From GWC2-40-17 sp035400705 (GTDB lineage: Bacteria; Patescibacteriota; Patescibacteriia; Magasanikbacterales; UBA10003), in assembly GCA_035400705.1 (NCBI GenBank), contig DAOMZV010000010.1, forward strand, positions 1-27,543: a stretch of 27,543 bases of DNA, read 5' to 3'. Numbering within the stretch: position 1 is the stretch's first letter; each line of letters starts with the position of its first letter. The position numbers and the translations under genes are program-made. Under the pieces are notes generated by a model. That model saw nothing but the letters and a program-made list of their open reading frames with translations, did no database searches and was not told where the DNA came from. Shown piece after piece: positions 6,167 to 12,886 of the stretch.

Positions 6167-9070
6167 ATGGAAAACAAAAAATCACTGTTTGCTCAAAATG
6201 AAGAAGAAGTTTTAAAAATGTGGGAAGACCAACAAATTTTTCAAAAAACTTTGGCTAAGCCAGCACCACAAGGCAATTTTGTTTTTTTTGAAGGACCACC
6301 AACGGCTAATGGGCGTCCCGGTATTCACCATGTTTTAGCCCGTTCTTTTAAAGATGTGGTTTTACGTTTTCGGACTATGCAGGGATATCATATCGAACGC
6401 AAAGCTGGCTGGGACACCCATGGTTTGCCAGTGGAATTACAAGTTGAAAAAGTTTTGGGTATCTCTGGTAAGCCCGACATTGAAAAATATGGTATTGAAG
6501 AATTTAATCAAAAATGCCAAGAGAGTGTTTGGCAATATAAAACCGAATGGGAAAATCTAACTCAGCGCATTGGTTTTTGGTTGGACTTGGATCATCCGTA
6601 TGTGACTTATCATAATGATTACATTGAAACTTTGTGGTGGATTACTAAAGAATTAAATCAACGAGGCTTTTTATATAAAGGATATAAGGTGGTGCCGCAA
6701 TGTCCGCGTTGTGGTACCGCCCTTTCTTCTCATGAAGTGGCTCAGGGTTACAAAAATGTGGAAGATACTTCTATCTATGTAAAATTTCCAGTTAAAAATC
6801 AGCCCAAAACTTTTATTTTATCTTGGACAACCACCCCTTGGACCTTGCCGGGAAATGTGGCTTTAGCAGTTGGACCGGAAATTGATTATGTTAAGATTAA
6901 GATGAACGGAGAATTTTACATTTTAGCCAAATCTTTAGCCGAACAGGTTTTGGGTCCGGGTTATGAATTGATCGAGGAATTTAAGGGCGAAAAGATGGAG
7001 GATTGGGAATATGAACCGCTATTTCCAGGTTATTTAGACCCGCAAGGCCAAAAAGCTTGGTTTGTCGGACAGGCTGATTTTGTGTCCACCGTTGATGGTA
7101 CAGGGGTGGTGCATACTGCCGCCATGTATGGTGAGGATGATTTTAATTTTGGGGTAAAATATCAAGTGCCTTTTGTTCATACAGTTGATGAAAATGGTCA
7201 TTTTTTGCCTAGTGTTAAAAAATGGGCCGGGCGTTTTGTTAAAGACAAAGAAGTGGAAAAAGAAATTATCGAAGATTTAAAATCCCGTCATTTATTTTTA
7301 GATGAAGAAAAATATACTCACGATTATCCATTTTGTTGGCGTTGTGATAGTCCTTTGTTATATTACGCTAAAGATTCTTGGTTTATTAAAGTAACTGCGG
7401 TGAAGAAAAATTTAATTGCTAATAATGAAAAGATCAATTGGGTGCCAGAGCATATTAAAGAGGGACGGTTTGGCGAATGGTTAGCGAATATTAAGGATTG
7501 GGCGATTTCCCGCCAGAGATATTGGGGCACACCTTTGCCGATTTGGACTTGTGACCAGTGCCAAAAAGTAGAAGTAATTGGTAGTTTTCAGGAATTAACA
7601 GAGAAAACCGGCAATCTACCGAAAAATAAAAATGGGGAAATTGACGTCCATCGTCCTTTTGTGGATGAATTGACTTATAGCTGCGCGTGTGGCGGCATCA
7701 TGAAAAGAATAACTGATGTATTTGATTGTTGGTTTGATTCTGGTTCGATGCCTTTTGCTCAGCATCATTATCCTTTTGCTAATAAAGAATTGATCGACCG
7801 AGGTAATCAATTTCCCGCTGATTATATTTCCGAAGCTATTGACCAAACTCGAGGCTGGTTTTATACCCTGTTGGCCGTTTCTACTTTGTTAGGCAAGGGA
7901 GCACCTTATAAAAATGTGATTTGTTTAGGGCACATTCGTGATAAGGAAGGTAAAAAAATGAGTAAATCCAAGGGCAATGTAATTGATCCGTGGATGATCG
8001 CTAATAAATATGGTGTGGATGCTTTGCGCATGTATTTGTTCTCTCTTAACCAACCCGGTGAATCCAAAAATTTTGATGAAAAAGACACAGAAGAAATTTT
8101 ACGCAAGGTGGTAATGTTGTTGGGTAATGTGATGAATTTCTATGAGATGTATAGGGTTGAAGGTCCAGCTAGTGAAACCTTACCAGAATTAACCAATATT
8201 TTAGATAAGTGGGTTATTGCCAAATTAAATTTATTAACTAAGGAAGTTACCGCTGATTTAGTAGAATATCATGTGTTTGAAGCCTCTAGAAAACTGATTG
8301 AATTTATTAATGAACTTTCCACTTGGTATGTTCGTCGCAGCCGCGAAAGATTAAAGAGTGATGGTGTCGACAAGCAAGTTTGCGCCGAGGTTTTGCGCCA
8401 TGTTTTGCTGAGTTTAGTGAGATTATTAGCTCCCTTTATGCCCTTTGTGACCGAACGTTTTTGGGGACGATTGCAAAAGGAAGTAGAATCGGTTCATTTG
8501 GCCGATTGGCCAACTTTTGCCGAGGCTAAGATTAATTGGGATATTTTAAAAGAAATGGGCTTAGCCAGAGATATTGTGGAATTGGGTTTAGCTATTAGAG
8601 CGGAAAAAAATCTCAAGGTTCGCCAGCCTTTAACTGAATTGAAGGTCGCTAACGTATCCTTATCATCTGATTTTGCTGATATTATTGCTGAAGAATTAAA
8701 TGTTAAGCAAGTGTCTTTTGTTAAGAGTTTGGATGATTTGTTAGGTAATCCCGCTTGGGCGATTAAAACTGAAGGCTTTTTGAGCGTGGCCGTAAATTTA
8801 GAAATCACTGAGGAATTAAAAAATGAAGGCTTGCTTAGAGATTTGGTTAGAACAATTAATCAAATGCGTAAAGAAGCTGGTTTAACCATCAAAGATCGGG
8901 TGGTGATTACCATGAATTCTACGGATGTAGGGTTACTATCTGTGATTGAATCTCAGAAAGATTTGTTAGTTAGTCAAGTTTTGGCTAAAGAAATTTTGAT
9001 TGGTCCAATTGCTGAGGGTGGCAAGGAAGTATCTTTAGATAAGGCGAAATTAATAATCAAAATTAGCTAA
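6167..9070 (+). CDS. ileS: Isoleucyl-tRNA synthetase
   Basis: Class I synthetase charging tRNA-Ile with isoleucine, 967 residues. The nucleotide-binding signature appears as PPTANGRPGIHHVLAR (HIGH variant PGIHH at 51-55), the second as KKMSKSKGNVID (KMSKS 597-601). The editing domain lies between (SWTTTPWTLPGNVALAV, then GEDDFNFG). Cys pairs that may bind zinc are in CPRCG (about 183), CWRC and CDQC. The WFDSGSMPF and DQTRGWFYTLL blocks are typical of IleRS, and the C-terminal anticodon-binding region includes STWYVRRSRERL. An Ile-type T-box directly upstream confirms the specificity. Codons 5-20 are nearly identical in DNA to the start of the histidine kinase gene at 12887-13915. There is no Shine-Dalgarno sequence at the start. 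Confidence 0.96.
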   Translation: MENKKSLFAQNEEEVLKMWEDQQIFQKTLAKPAPQGNFVFFEGPPTANGRPGIHHVLARSFKDVVLRFRTMQGYHIERKAGWDTHGLPVELQVEKVLGISGKPDIEKYGIEEFNQKCQESVWQYKTEWENLTQRIGFWLDLDHPYVTYHNDYIETLWWITKELNQRGFLYKGYKVVPQCPRCGTALSSHEVAQGYKNVEDTSIYVKFPVKNQPKTFILSWTTTPWTLPGNVALAVGPEIDYVKIKMNGEFYILAKSLAEQVLGPGYELIEEFKGEKMEDWEYEPLFPGYLDPQGQKAWFVGQADFVSTVDGTGVVHTAAMYGEDDFNFGVKYQVPFVHTVDENGHFLPSVKKWAGRFVKDKEVEKEIIEDLKSRHLFLDEEKYTHDYPFCWRCDSPLLYYAKDSWFIKVTAVKKNLIANNEKINWVPEHIKEGRFGEWLANIKDWAISRQRYWGTPLPIWTCDQCQKVEVIGSFQELTEKTGNLPKNKNGEIDVHRPFVDELTYSCACGGIMKRITDVFDCWFDSGSMPFAQHHYPFANKELIDRGNQFPADYISEAIDQTRGWFYTLLAVSTLLGKGAPYKNVICLGHIRDKEGKKMSKSKGNVIDPWMIANKYGVDALRMYLFSLNQPGESKNFDEKDTEEILRKVVMLLGNVMNFYEMYRVEGPASETLPELTNILDKWVIAKLNLLTKEVTADLVEYHVFEASRKLIEFINELSTWYVRRSRERLKSDGVDKQVCAEVLRHVLLSLVRLLAPFMPFVTERFWGRLQKEVESVHLADWPTFAEAKINWDILKEMGLARDIVELGLAIRAEKNLKVRQPLTELKVANVSLSSDFADIIAEELNVKQVSFVKSLDDLLGNPAWAIKTEGFLSVAVNLEITEELKNEGLLRDLVRTINQMRKEAGLTIKDRVVITMNSTDVGLLSVIESQKDLLVSQVLAKEILIGPIAEGGKEVSLDKAKLIIKIS
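6179..6226 (+). repeat. 48-bp repeat, copy 1 (inside ileS)
   Basis: Codons 5-20 of ileS (from AAA TCA CTG to TGG GAA). The reverse complement of 13856-13903 matches 47 of 48 bases, including synonymous positions; the only difference is ATG here versus ATA there. It encodes the normal IleRS N-terminal helix, so this copy is probably the source. Confidence 0.9.
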
Positions 9071-9093
9071 ATTAAGTTAAAAAAATAAAAAAT

Positions 9094-9125
9094 AAAACCC
9101 CGGCTCTTGACAAGATCGGGGTTTT
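9094..9125 (+). terminator. Intrinsic terminator after ileS
   Basis: AAAACCCCG (9094-9102) pairs with CGGGGTTTT (9117-9125), with further pairing of TCTT/AAGA inside. The -35 box of the next promoter (9107-9112) lies inside the hairpin, so terminator and promoter are interlocked. Confidence 0.7.
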
Positions 9126-9135
9126 GTGCTATACT
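9107..9135 (+). promoter_or_regulatory. Consensus promoter of the large ncRNA
   Basis: TTGACA (9107-9112), 17-bp spacer, TATACT (9130-9135). The -35 is perfect and the -10 has five of six consensus bases. Start expected at about 9141-9143. It is one of the strongest promoters in the window and resembles that of rnpB. Confidence 0.85.
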
Positions 9136-9181
9136 ACTTAGTCACGCTCGAGAGGGCGTGGACTGTAAAGGAGACATCGGA

Positions 9182-9202
9182 ATGAGAAAGATTCTGAGTT
9201 AA
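9182..9202 (+). other. Six-codon mini-ORF with Shine-Dalgarno inside the large RNA
   Basis: AAAGGAG (9167-9173) precedes ATG (9182) by 8 nt; the frame reads MRKILS and stops at TAA. Ordinary genes in this window start without such a ribosome site. It may recruit ribosomes to the RNA, or the purine run may serve RNA folding only. Confidence 0.3.
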
Positions 9203-9519
9203 GAGGAGCCTAAGGCGTGAACCGGCTCCGGATAAATGGGTCAGTCGCGGGCAATTCGAAAGAAGCCCGGACCCGATAGGTTTACGCACAAGGGGGGCTT
9301 AATGCCGCCGGATTAGTAAAGCGCCGCGGAAAGCAGGGCGCTGGAACAACAAGTACTGCCCCGGGGTGGTCACACCCCTGATGACGAGAAACGAGAAAGA
9401 CGAATTTGGGCCTTAACGACAATCGACCCAAAAAATCTCGTTTCCGCCGATTCCAACTTAGGGGGCCGATTTCCGTGATTTCGGAACCGCTCCCCGCAGC
9501 AGGCAAAGAAGGAGGTAAA

Positions 9520-9537
9520 ATGCAGACCTGTAGTTGA
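9520..9537 (+). other. Five-codon mini-ORF with Shine-Dalgarno inside the large RNA
   Basis: A strong AAGGAGG (9509-9515) lies 4 nt before ATG (9520); the frame reads MQTCS and stops at TGA. It is the best Shine-Dalgarno sequence I see in the window, and it serves a five-residue peptide inside a structured RNA. Translation is not shown. Confidence 0.3.
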
Positions 9538-9736
9538 GCGCTTATAAATCCATACGGGCGCTATGACAAAATACGTGTGGAACCGAGGTTTTTGCAACGT
9601 AGAGCTCCCGCAGGAAAACAAATCGAGTTTTTCTATCGTCTTAGTGCGGCCGCCAAAGATGATGAGGAACTGGTTTTTTTCACGGAAACGCGCGAACAGC
9701 GCAGCTCTTAAGCGGAAAATCTTGGTGCGAACCATG

Positions 9737-9761
9737 AGGACTTCTAACGAAGTCCTTTTTT
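9737..9761 (+). terminator. Intrinsic terminator of the large ncRNA
   Basis: AGGACTTC (9737-9744) pairs perfectly with GAAGTCCT (9749-9756) around a TAAC loop and runs into TTTTTT. Confidence 0.88.
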
Positions 9762-9769
9762 ATTTTATC

Positions 9770-9798
9770 TTGTTTTTTTAAGCTTAATTTGTTAAGAT
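9770..9798 (+). promoter_or_regulatory. Promoter of the NIF3-ruvA-femX-tRNA-Arg operon
   Basis: TTGTTT (9770-9775), 17-bp spacer, TAAGAT (9793-9798). The start near 9805 would give a leader of about 18 nt. It begins just after the ncRNA terminator. Confidence 0.5.
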
Positions 9799-9822
9799 AA
9801 AGCTAGAAATAATTTTATTTTT

Positions 9823-10794
9823 ATGACTATTGAACAAATCTATAATTTAGCTTTACAAATGGGCCTAAAGAGCGATCCGCGAGGAGAAAAGGGTGTTAAA
9901 AGACATTTGGCAAAAAATAAGAAACATTTTGAAAATCTTTCCGCTGAGGAAAAAAAATATTTTGATTTAACCAAACTGGAAGATCCTTATACTGATTCTT
10001 TTATTCACTTAGTTGATGATCCTAAAACCGCAGTGCGGACTATTTTGGCGGGGATTGATATTGATATAGGGGAAGTTTTACTGGCTGCCAATTTACAAGA
10101 ACGAGGTGAACATGTGGATTTAGCCTTGGGTCATCATCCCATTGGTAAATCCTTAGCTGAGTTGCATGAAGTAATGGAACTGCAAGTGGATACTTTAGCT
10201 GATACTGGTGTCCCAGTTCATATTGCGGAAAATTTAGTTCAAGAAAGAATGGCCGAAGTGGGTCGGGGTGTTCATCCGATCAATCATTATCAGACGATTG
10301 ATGCGGCCAGATTATTAAAAATAAATTTAATCAATACTCATACCTTAACGGATAATTTAGTAGAAAAATTTATTAAAGATTTGATAAAAAAACAAGGACC
10401 GGAAACTGTGGGGGAAATAATGAAAATTTTATTAGAAATTCCGGAATATCAAATCGCCAAACGTCAAGGAGCTGGACCGGTGATTGCGGCCGGCCGAGCG
10501 GGCAATCGGGTGGGACGTTTTATGGTGGATATGACCGGCGGCACCAATCCTTCGGATAAGGTTTATCAGGAAATTTCTAAAGCCGGGGTTAGCACAATTA
10601 TTGCTATGCATGTTACCACCGGTGGTTTTAATGAAGCTAAGGGAGCTTTTTTAAACATGATTTTTGCCGGCCACATGGCCTCAGATTCTTTAGGCATGAA
10701 TTTATTTTTAGACGAATTGGAAAAGAAAGGGATCAAAATTTTGCCTTGTGGCGGTTTAATTAGAGTCAGTCGAGTAAAGAAAAATAAAAAATAA
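9823..10794 (+). CDS. NIF3-like (DUF34) family protein
   Basis: A 323-residue cytoplasmic protein that looks like the NIF3/DUF34 family of dinuclear-metal proteins, whose biochemical role is unsettled (links to GTP cyclohydrolase I-like activity and metal insertion have been proposed). The features I rely on are the strand-turn ILAGIDIDIGEVLLA, the His pair in LGHHPIGKS (103-106), the central VIAAGRAGNRVGRFMVDMTGG, IAMHVTTGGFNEAKG, and FAGHMASDSLGMNLFLDEL near the C-terminus, where NIF3 proteins place their last metal ligands. A basic N-terminal region of about 60 residues precedes the domain. It is the first gene of a plus-strand operon with ruvA and femX; the spacing to the next gene is 14 nt. 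The family call is from memory of motifs, so moderate. Confidence 0.6.
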   Translation: MTIEQIYNLALQMGLKSDPRGEKGVKRHLAKNKKHFENLSAEEKKYFDLTKLEDPYTDSFIHLVDDPKTAVRTILAGIDIDIGEVLLAANLQERGEHVDLALGHHPIGKSLAELHEVMELQVDTLADTGVPVHIAENLVQERMAEVGRGVHPINHYQTIDAARLLKINLINTHTLTDNLVEKFIKDLIKKQGPETVGEIMKILLEIPEYQIAKRQGAGPVIAAGRAGNRVGRFMVDMTGGTNPSDKVYQEISKAGVSTIIAMHVTTGGFNEAKGAFLNMIFAGHMASDSLGMNLFLDELEKKGIKILPCGGLIRVSRVKKNKK

Positions 10795-10808
10795 TTAACT
10801 TTAATTAT

Positions 10809-11156
10809 ATGAATCCAAGAGAAAATTTAGCTCCTCCTCAAGAATTAGCTAAGCCCTTGGATCAGCAGGCGGAGCTGATTAAACAATCACCGGAAACCGT
10901 GTCGTCCACAGTAGAAACTGAGTTAGAAACTTCTAGTCAGTTAGACTCTCTTCGACAAGGATTACAAGAGGTTGGTCAGCAAATTGTTTATGCCGAGCAG
11001 CAGTTGACCGGACTAAAAAGTTCTTTGCGTTTATCTAATTTAGATCAAGTAGGCAGACATATTCGTGGTTTTGAAAAACAAGCCACGGACAATGTTCGGA
11101 CCAAAGTGGACTATCAGAGTCGAATTGATCAGTTAGAAGCCCAACAAGCAGCTTAA
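10809..11156 (+). CDS. Small coiled-coil protein of unknown function
   Basis: I do not recognise this 115-residue protein. The first 45 residues are Pro-, Gln- and Glu-rich and probably disordered; from about residue 47 it is a heptad-like Leu/Gln helix (LDSLRQGLQEVGQQIVYAEQ, then LTGLKSSLRLSNLDQVG), compatible with a coiled coil. It has no signal peptide or membrane segment. It sits between the NIF3-like gene (14 nt) and ruvA (12 nt) and is surely cotranscribed. Low complexity and small size mean no function should be assigned from position alone. Confidence 0.7.
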   Translation: MNPRENLAPPQELAKPLDQQAELIKQSPETVSSTVETELETSSQLDSLRQGLQEVGQQIVYAEQQLTGLKSSLRLSNLDQVGRHIRGFEKQATDNVRTKVDYQSRIDQLEAQQAA

Positions 11157-11168
11157 TAATATTTTTTT

Positions 11169-11759
11169 ATGATTAGTTTTGTAGCTGGCGAAATTATTGC
11201 TAAAGGAAAAAATAGTTTGGTGGTTTTATTACCGACTGGTTTAGGTTACGAGGTGAAGGTGACGCCGGGATTATTTTTAAAACAAACCATCGGCTCTGAG
11301 ATAAAACTTTTTACTTTGTTTCAGGTTAGGGAAGACAGCCAAGATCTATTCGGAGTGGAAACTTGGGAGGAACTAGAATTTTTAAAATTGGTTGTTTCTA
11401 TTAGCGGCGTCGGTCCTAAAAGTGGTTTAAATATTTTAGCTTTAGGTAGCCTGGAGGAAATTAAAAAGGCGATTGTTCAAGGTGATTTAACTTTTTTAAC
11501 TAAGGTTTCGGGAATTGGTAAAAAAATTGCTGAACGCATTATTGTAGAATTGAAAGAGAAAATTAAGGCTGGTCAATTGGAAACCGGATCCGATTTAAAA
11601 ACTGGGCAGGCTCATTTAGGCGATGTGATTGAGGCTTTAATTGGTTTAGGTTATGGTGCGGCTGAGGCAAGAAGTGCTTTAAACAAGGTGGCTGGAGAAG
11701 AGGAGGATATTTCTAAAATTTTGAAGGCAGCTCTTAAAGAATTGAATAAGAAGGTTTAA
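11169..11759 (+). CDS. ruvA: Holliday junction DNA helicase subunit RuvA
   Basis: Tetrameric junction-binding subunit that loads the RuvB motor during branch migration in recombinational repair. The 196-residue protein starts MISFVAGEI and shows the N-terminal OB-fold (through FTLFQVREDSQDLFGV), two helix-hairpin-helix DNA-binding motifs (VSISGVGPKSGLNIL and VSGIGKKIAERIIVELK), and a C-terminal three-helix domain (GDVIEALIGLGYGAAEARSAL) that contacts RuvB. Length and order are normal. ruvB and ruvC are not adjacent. It is 2 nt upstream of the FemX-like gene and has no Shine-Dalgarno sequence. Confidence 0.95.
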   Translation: MISFVAGEIIAKGKNSLVVLLPTGLGYEVKVTPGLFLKQTIGSEIKLFTLFQVREDSQDLFGVETWEELEFLKLVVSISGVGPKSGLNILALGSLEEIKKAIVQGDLTFLTKVSGIGKKIAERIIVELKEKIKAGQLETGSDLKTGQAHLGDVIEALIGLGYGAAEARSALNKVAGEEEDISKILKAALKELNKKV

Positions 11760-11761
11760 TT

Positions 11762-12769
11762 ATGGAATTTAGTTTAGTGGAAGACAAAAAAAATTGGAAC
11801 GATTTTATGGCTGGGCAAACACATGCCCAGTTTTTGCAGTCTTACGAATGGGGGGAGTTTCAAAAAAAATTTGGCAGACGAGTTTGGCGAGTAGGTGGCT
11901 TTGAAAACAATCAATTGGTGGTGGCTGGTCAAGTTATAGAACATTATTTAGGTTTAGGCCAAGGCTATTTTTATCTGCCTCGCGGCCCCTTAGTTTTAAA
12001 TAATCAAGAATCACTTAAAGAAGATTTATTTGTTTTTCTTAAAAAAAATATTGCTAATTATGGTACGGTTTTTGTAAAAATTGAAGGTCAAATTTTAGCA
12101 CCTGATAAAAATAAATTTTTGTTTAAGAGGGTGAAAGCTGTCCAGCCAGCTAATACCATGTTGCTTGATTTAACAAAAACAGAAGAAGAGTTGTTGGCCA
12201 AAATGCATCAAAAAACTCGCTATAACATTCGTTTGGCATCTAAAAAAAATCTTGATTTAAAAATAACAGACACAGAAAAATTTTCTGACGAATGGAAATT
12301 ATTAAAGGCGACGGGTAAACGGGACAAAATTTCATTGCATCCCTTAAAGTATTATCATTTGATGAATGAAGTTTTGGCTAATCAAGAAAAGTTTATCTAT
12401 AAAAAATTTCTAGTTTTTAAAGATGCAGAGGCTTTAGCAGTTGGGGTTTTTATGGGATTTGGTGATACCTTTACTTACGTTCACGGAGCTTCTTCGGATA
12501 AAAATAGGGAAGTAATGGCTCCCTATCTTTTACAATGGGAAGCAATTAAGTTCGCTAAGTCTTGGGGTTATCGGTATTATGATTTTGGCGGAGTTAACCC
12601 AGTGGATAAAAACGATCAGGAATATCGGCCACGTTGGGAGGGGATTAGTCGTTTTAAATATGGTTTTGGCGGAGAATTTTTAAATTGCGGCGCGACCTTT
12701 GACATAATTTGGCAACCAAAAATTTATCAGTTGCTTAATTGGCTCAAAAAAATTAGACGCTGGATTTAG
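11762..12769 (+). CDS. FemX/FemAB-like peptidoglycan bridge aminoacyltransferase
   Basis: Probably transfers an amino acid from aminoacyl-tRNA to the peptide side chain of a lipid II precursor at the inner face of the membrane. The 335-residue protein has the two GNAT-like halves of the family: an N-terminal part with THAQFLQSYEWGEFQKKFG and YFYLPRGPL, then KMHQKTRYNIRLASKKNL (around 143-160), the classic Fem block, and the C-terminal KFAKSWGYRYYDFGGVNP and FKYGFGGEF. No long helical arm insertion is visible, so it is closer to FemX and short Fem-like proteins than to staphylococcal FemA/B. A tRNA-Arg gene follows after 5 nt, probably in the same transcript. The amino acid transferred cannot be read from the sequence. 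Confidence 0.85.
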   Translation: MEFSLVEDKKNWNDFMAGQTHAQFLQSYEWGEFQKKFGRRVWRVGGFENNQLVVAGQVIEHYLGLGQGYFYLPRGPLVLNNQESLKEDLFVFLKKNIANYGTVFVKIEGQILAPDKNKFLFKRVKAVQPANTMLLDLTKTEEELLAKMHQKTRYNIRLASKKNLDLKITDTEKFSDEWKLLKATGKRDKISLHPLKYYHLMNEVLANQEKFIYKKFLVFKDAEALAVGVFMGFGDTFTYVHGASSDKNREVMAPYLLQWEAIKFAKSWGYRYYDFGGVNPVDKNDQEYRPRWEGISRFKYGFGGEFLNCGATFDIIWQPKIYQLLNWLKKIRRWI

Positions 12770-12774
12770 TTTGG

Positions 12775-12846
12775 GCCTCCATCGTTCAATGGATAGGACA
12801 CAAGATTCCGGATCTTGGGATAGGGGTTCGATTCCTCTTGGGGGCA
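12775..12846 (+). tRNA. tRNA-Arg (anticodon CCG)
   Basis: A complete cloverleaf: acceptor GCCTCCA/TGGGGGC, D-arm, anticodon stem CAAGA/TCTTG with loop TTCCGGA (anticodon 12808-12810), T-arm with TTCGATT, discriminator A. No CCA is encoded, so a CCA-adding enzyme must finish it. It starts 5 nt after the FemX-like stop and is followed at once by a terminator. Confidence 0.96.
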
Positions 12847-12850
12847 AAAA

Positions 12851-12880
12851 ATAACCCGATTTAATCGGGTTATTTTTTTA
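12851..12880. terminator. Bidirectional terminator between tRNA-Arg and the histidine kinase gene
   Basis: ATAACCCGAT (12851-12860) pairs perfectly with ATCGGGTTAT (12864-12873) around a TTA loop. T-run on the plus strand, and A-run before it for the minus strand, so it serves tRNA-Arg and the convergent kinase gene. Confidence 0.88.
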
Positions 12881-12886
12881 TTTAAA

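Larger units (their letters stand above)
9141..9762 (+). ncRNA. Large structured non-coding RNA, family not recognised
   Basis: A stretch of about 620 nt with no credible protein gene, visibly richer in G+C than its neighbours, bounded by a consensus promoter and an intrinsic terminator. Local helices follow one another: 9143-9147/9156-9160; 9205-9210/9224-9229; 9238-9242/9270-9274 enclosing 9248-9252/9265-9269; 9320-9325/9337-9342; 9363-9368/9373-9378; a 9-bp helix 9388-9396/9436-9444 enclosing 9405-9410/9427-9432; 9471-9475/9482-9486; 9537-9541/9558-9562; 9690-9693/9699-9702; and a possible long-range pair 9601-9606/9703-9708. It lacks tRNA-like ends (not tmRNA) and the RNase P core, which is at 23844-24243. 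I see no group I or II intron core and no match I recognise to other large bacterial RNAs. Function unknown; the promoter suggests an abundant RNA. Confidence 0.75.

Noticed and set aside
9141..9762. tmRNA (ssrA) for the large RNA
   Set aside because: No acceptor-like 5' and 3' ends, no T-arm with a CCA-type end and no tag frame ending in Ala-Ala; the RNA is also longer than usual tmRNA.
9282..9781. Open frames of 70-120 codons on both strands inside the large RNA
   Set aside because: They overlap each other and the RNA helices, have low-complexity Arg/Ser/Phe-rich products, and no start signals; they reflect the GC-rich structured RNA.
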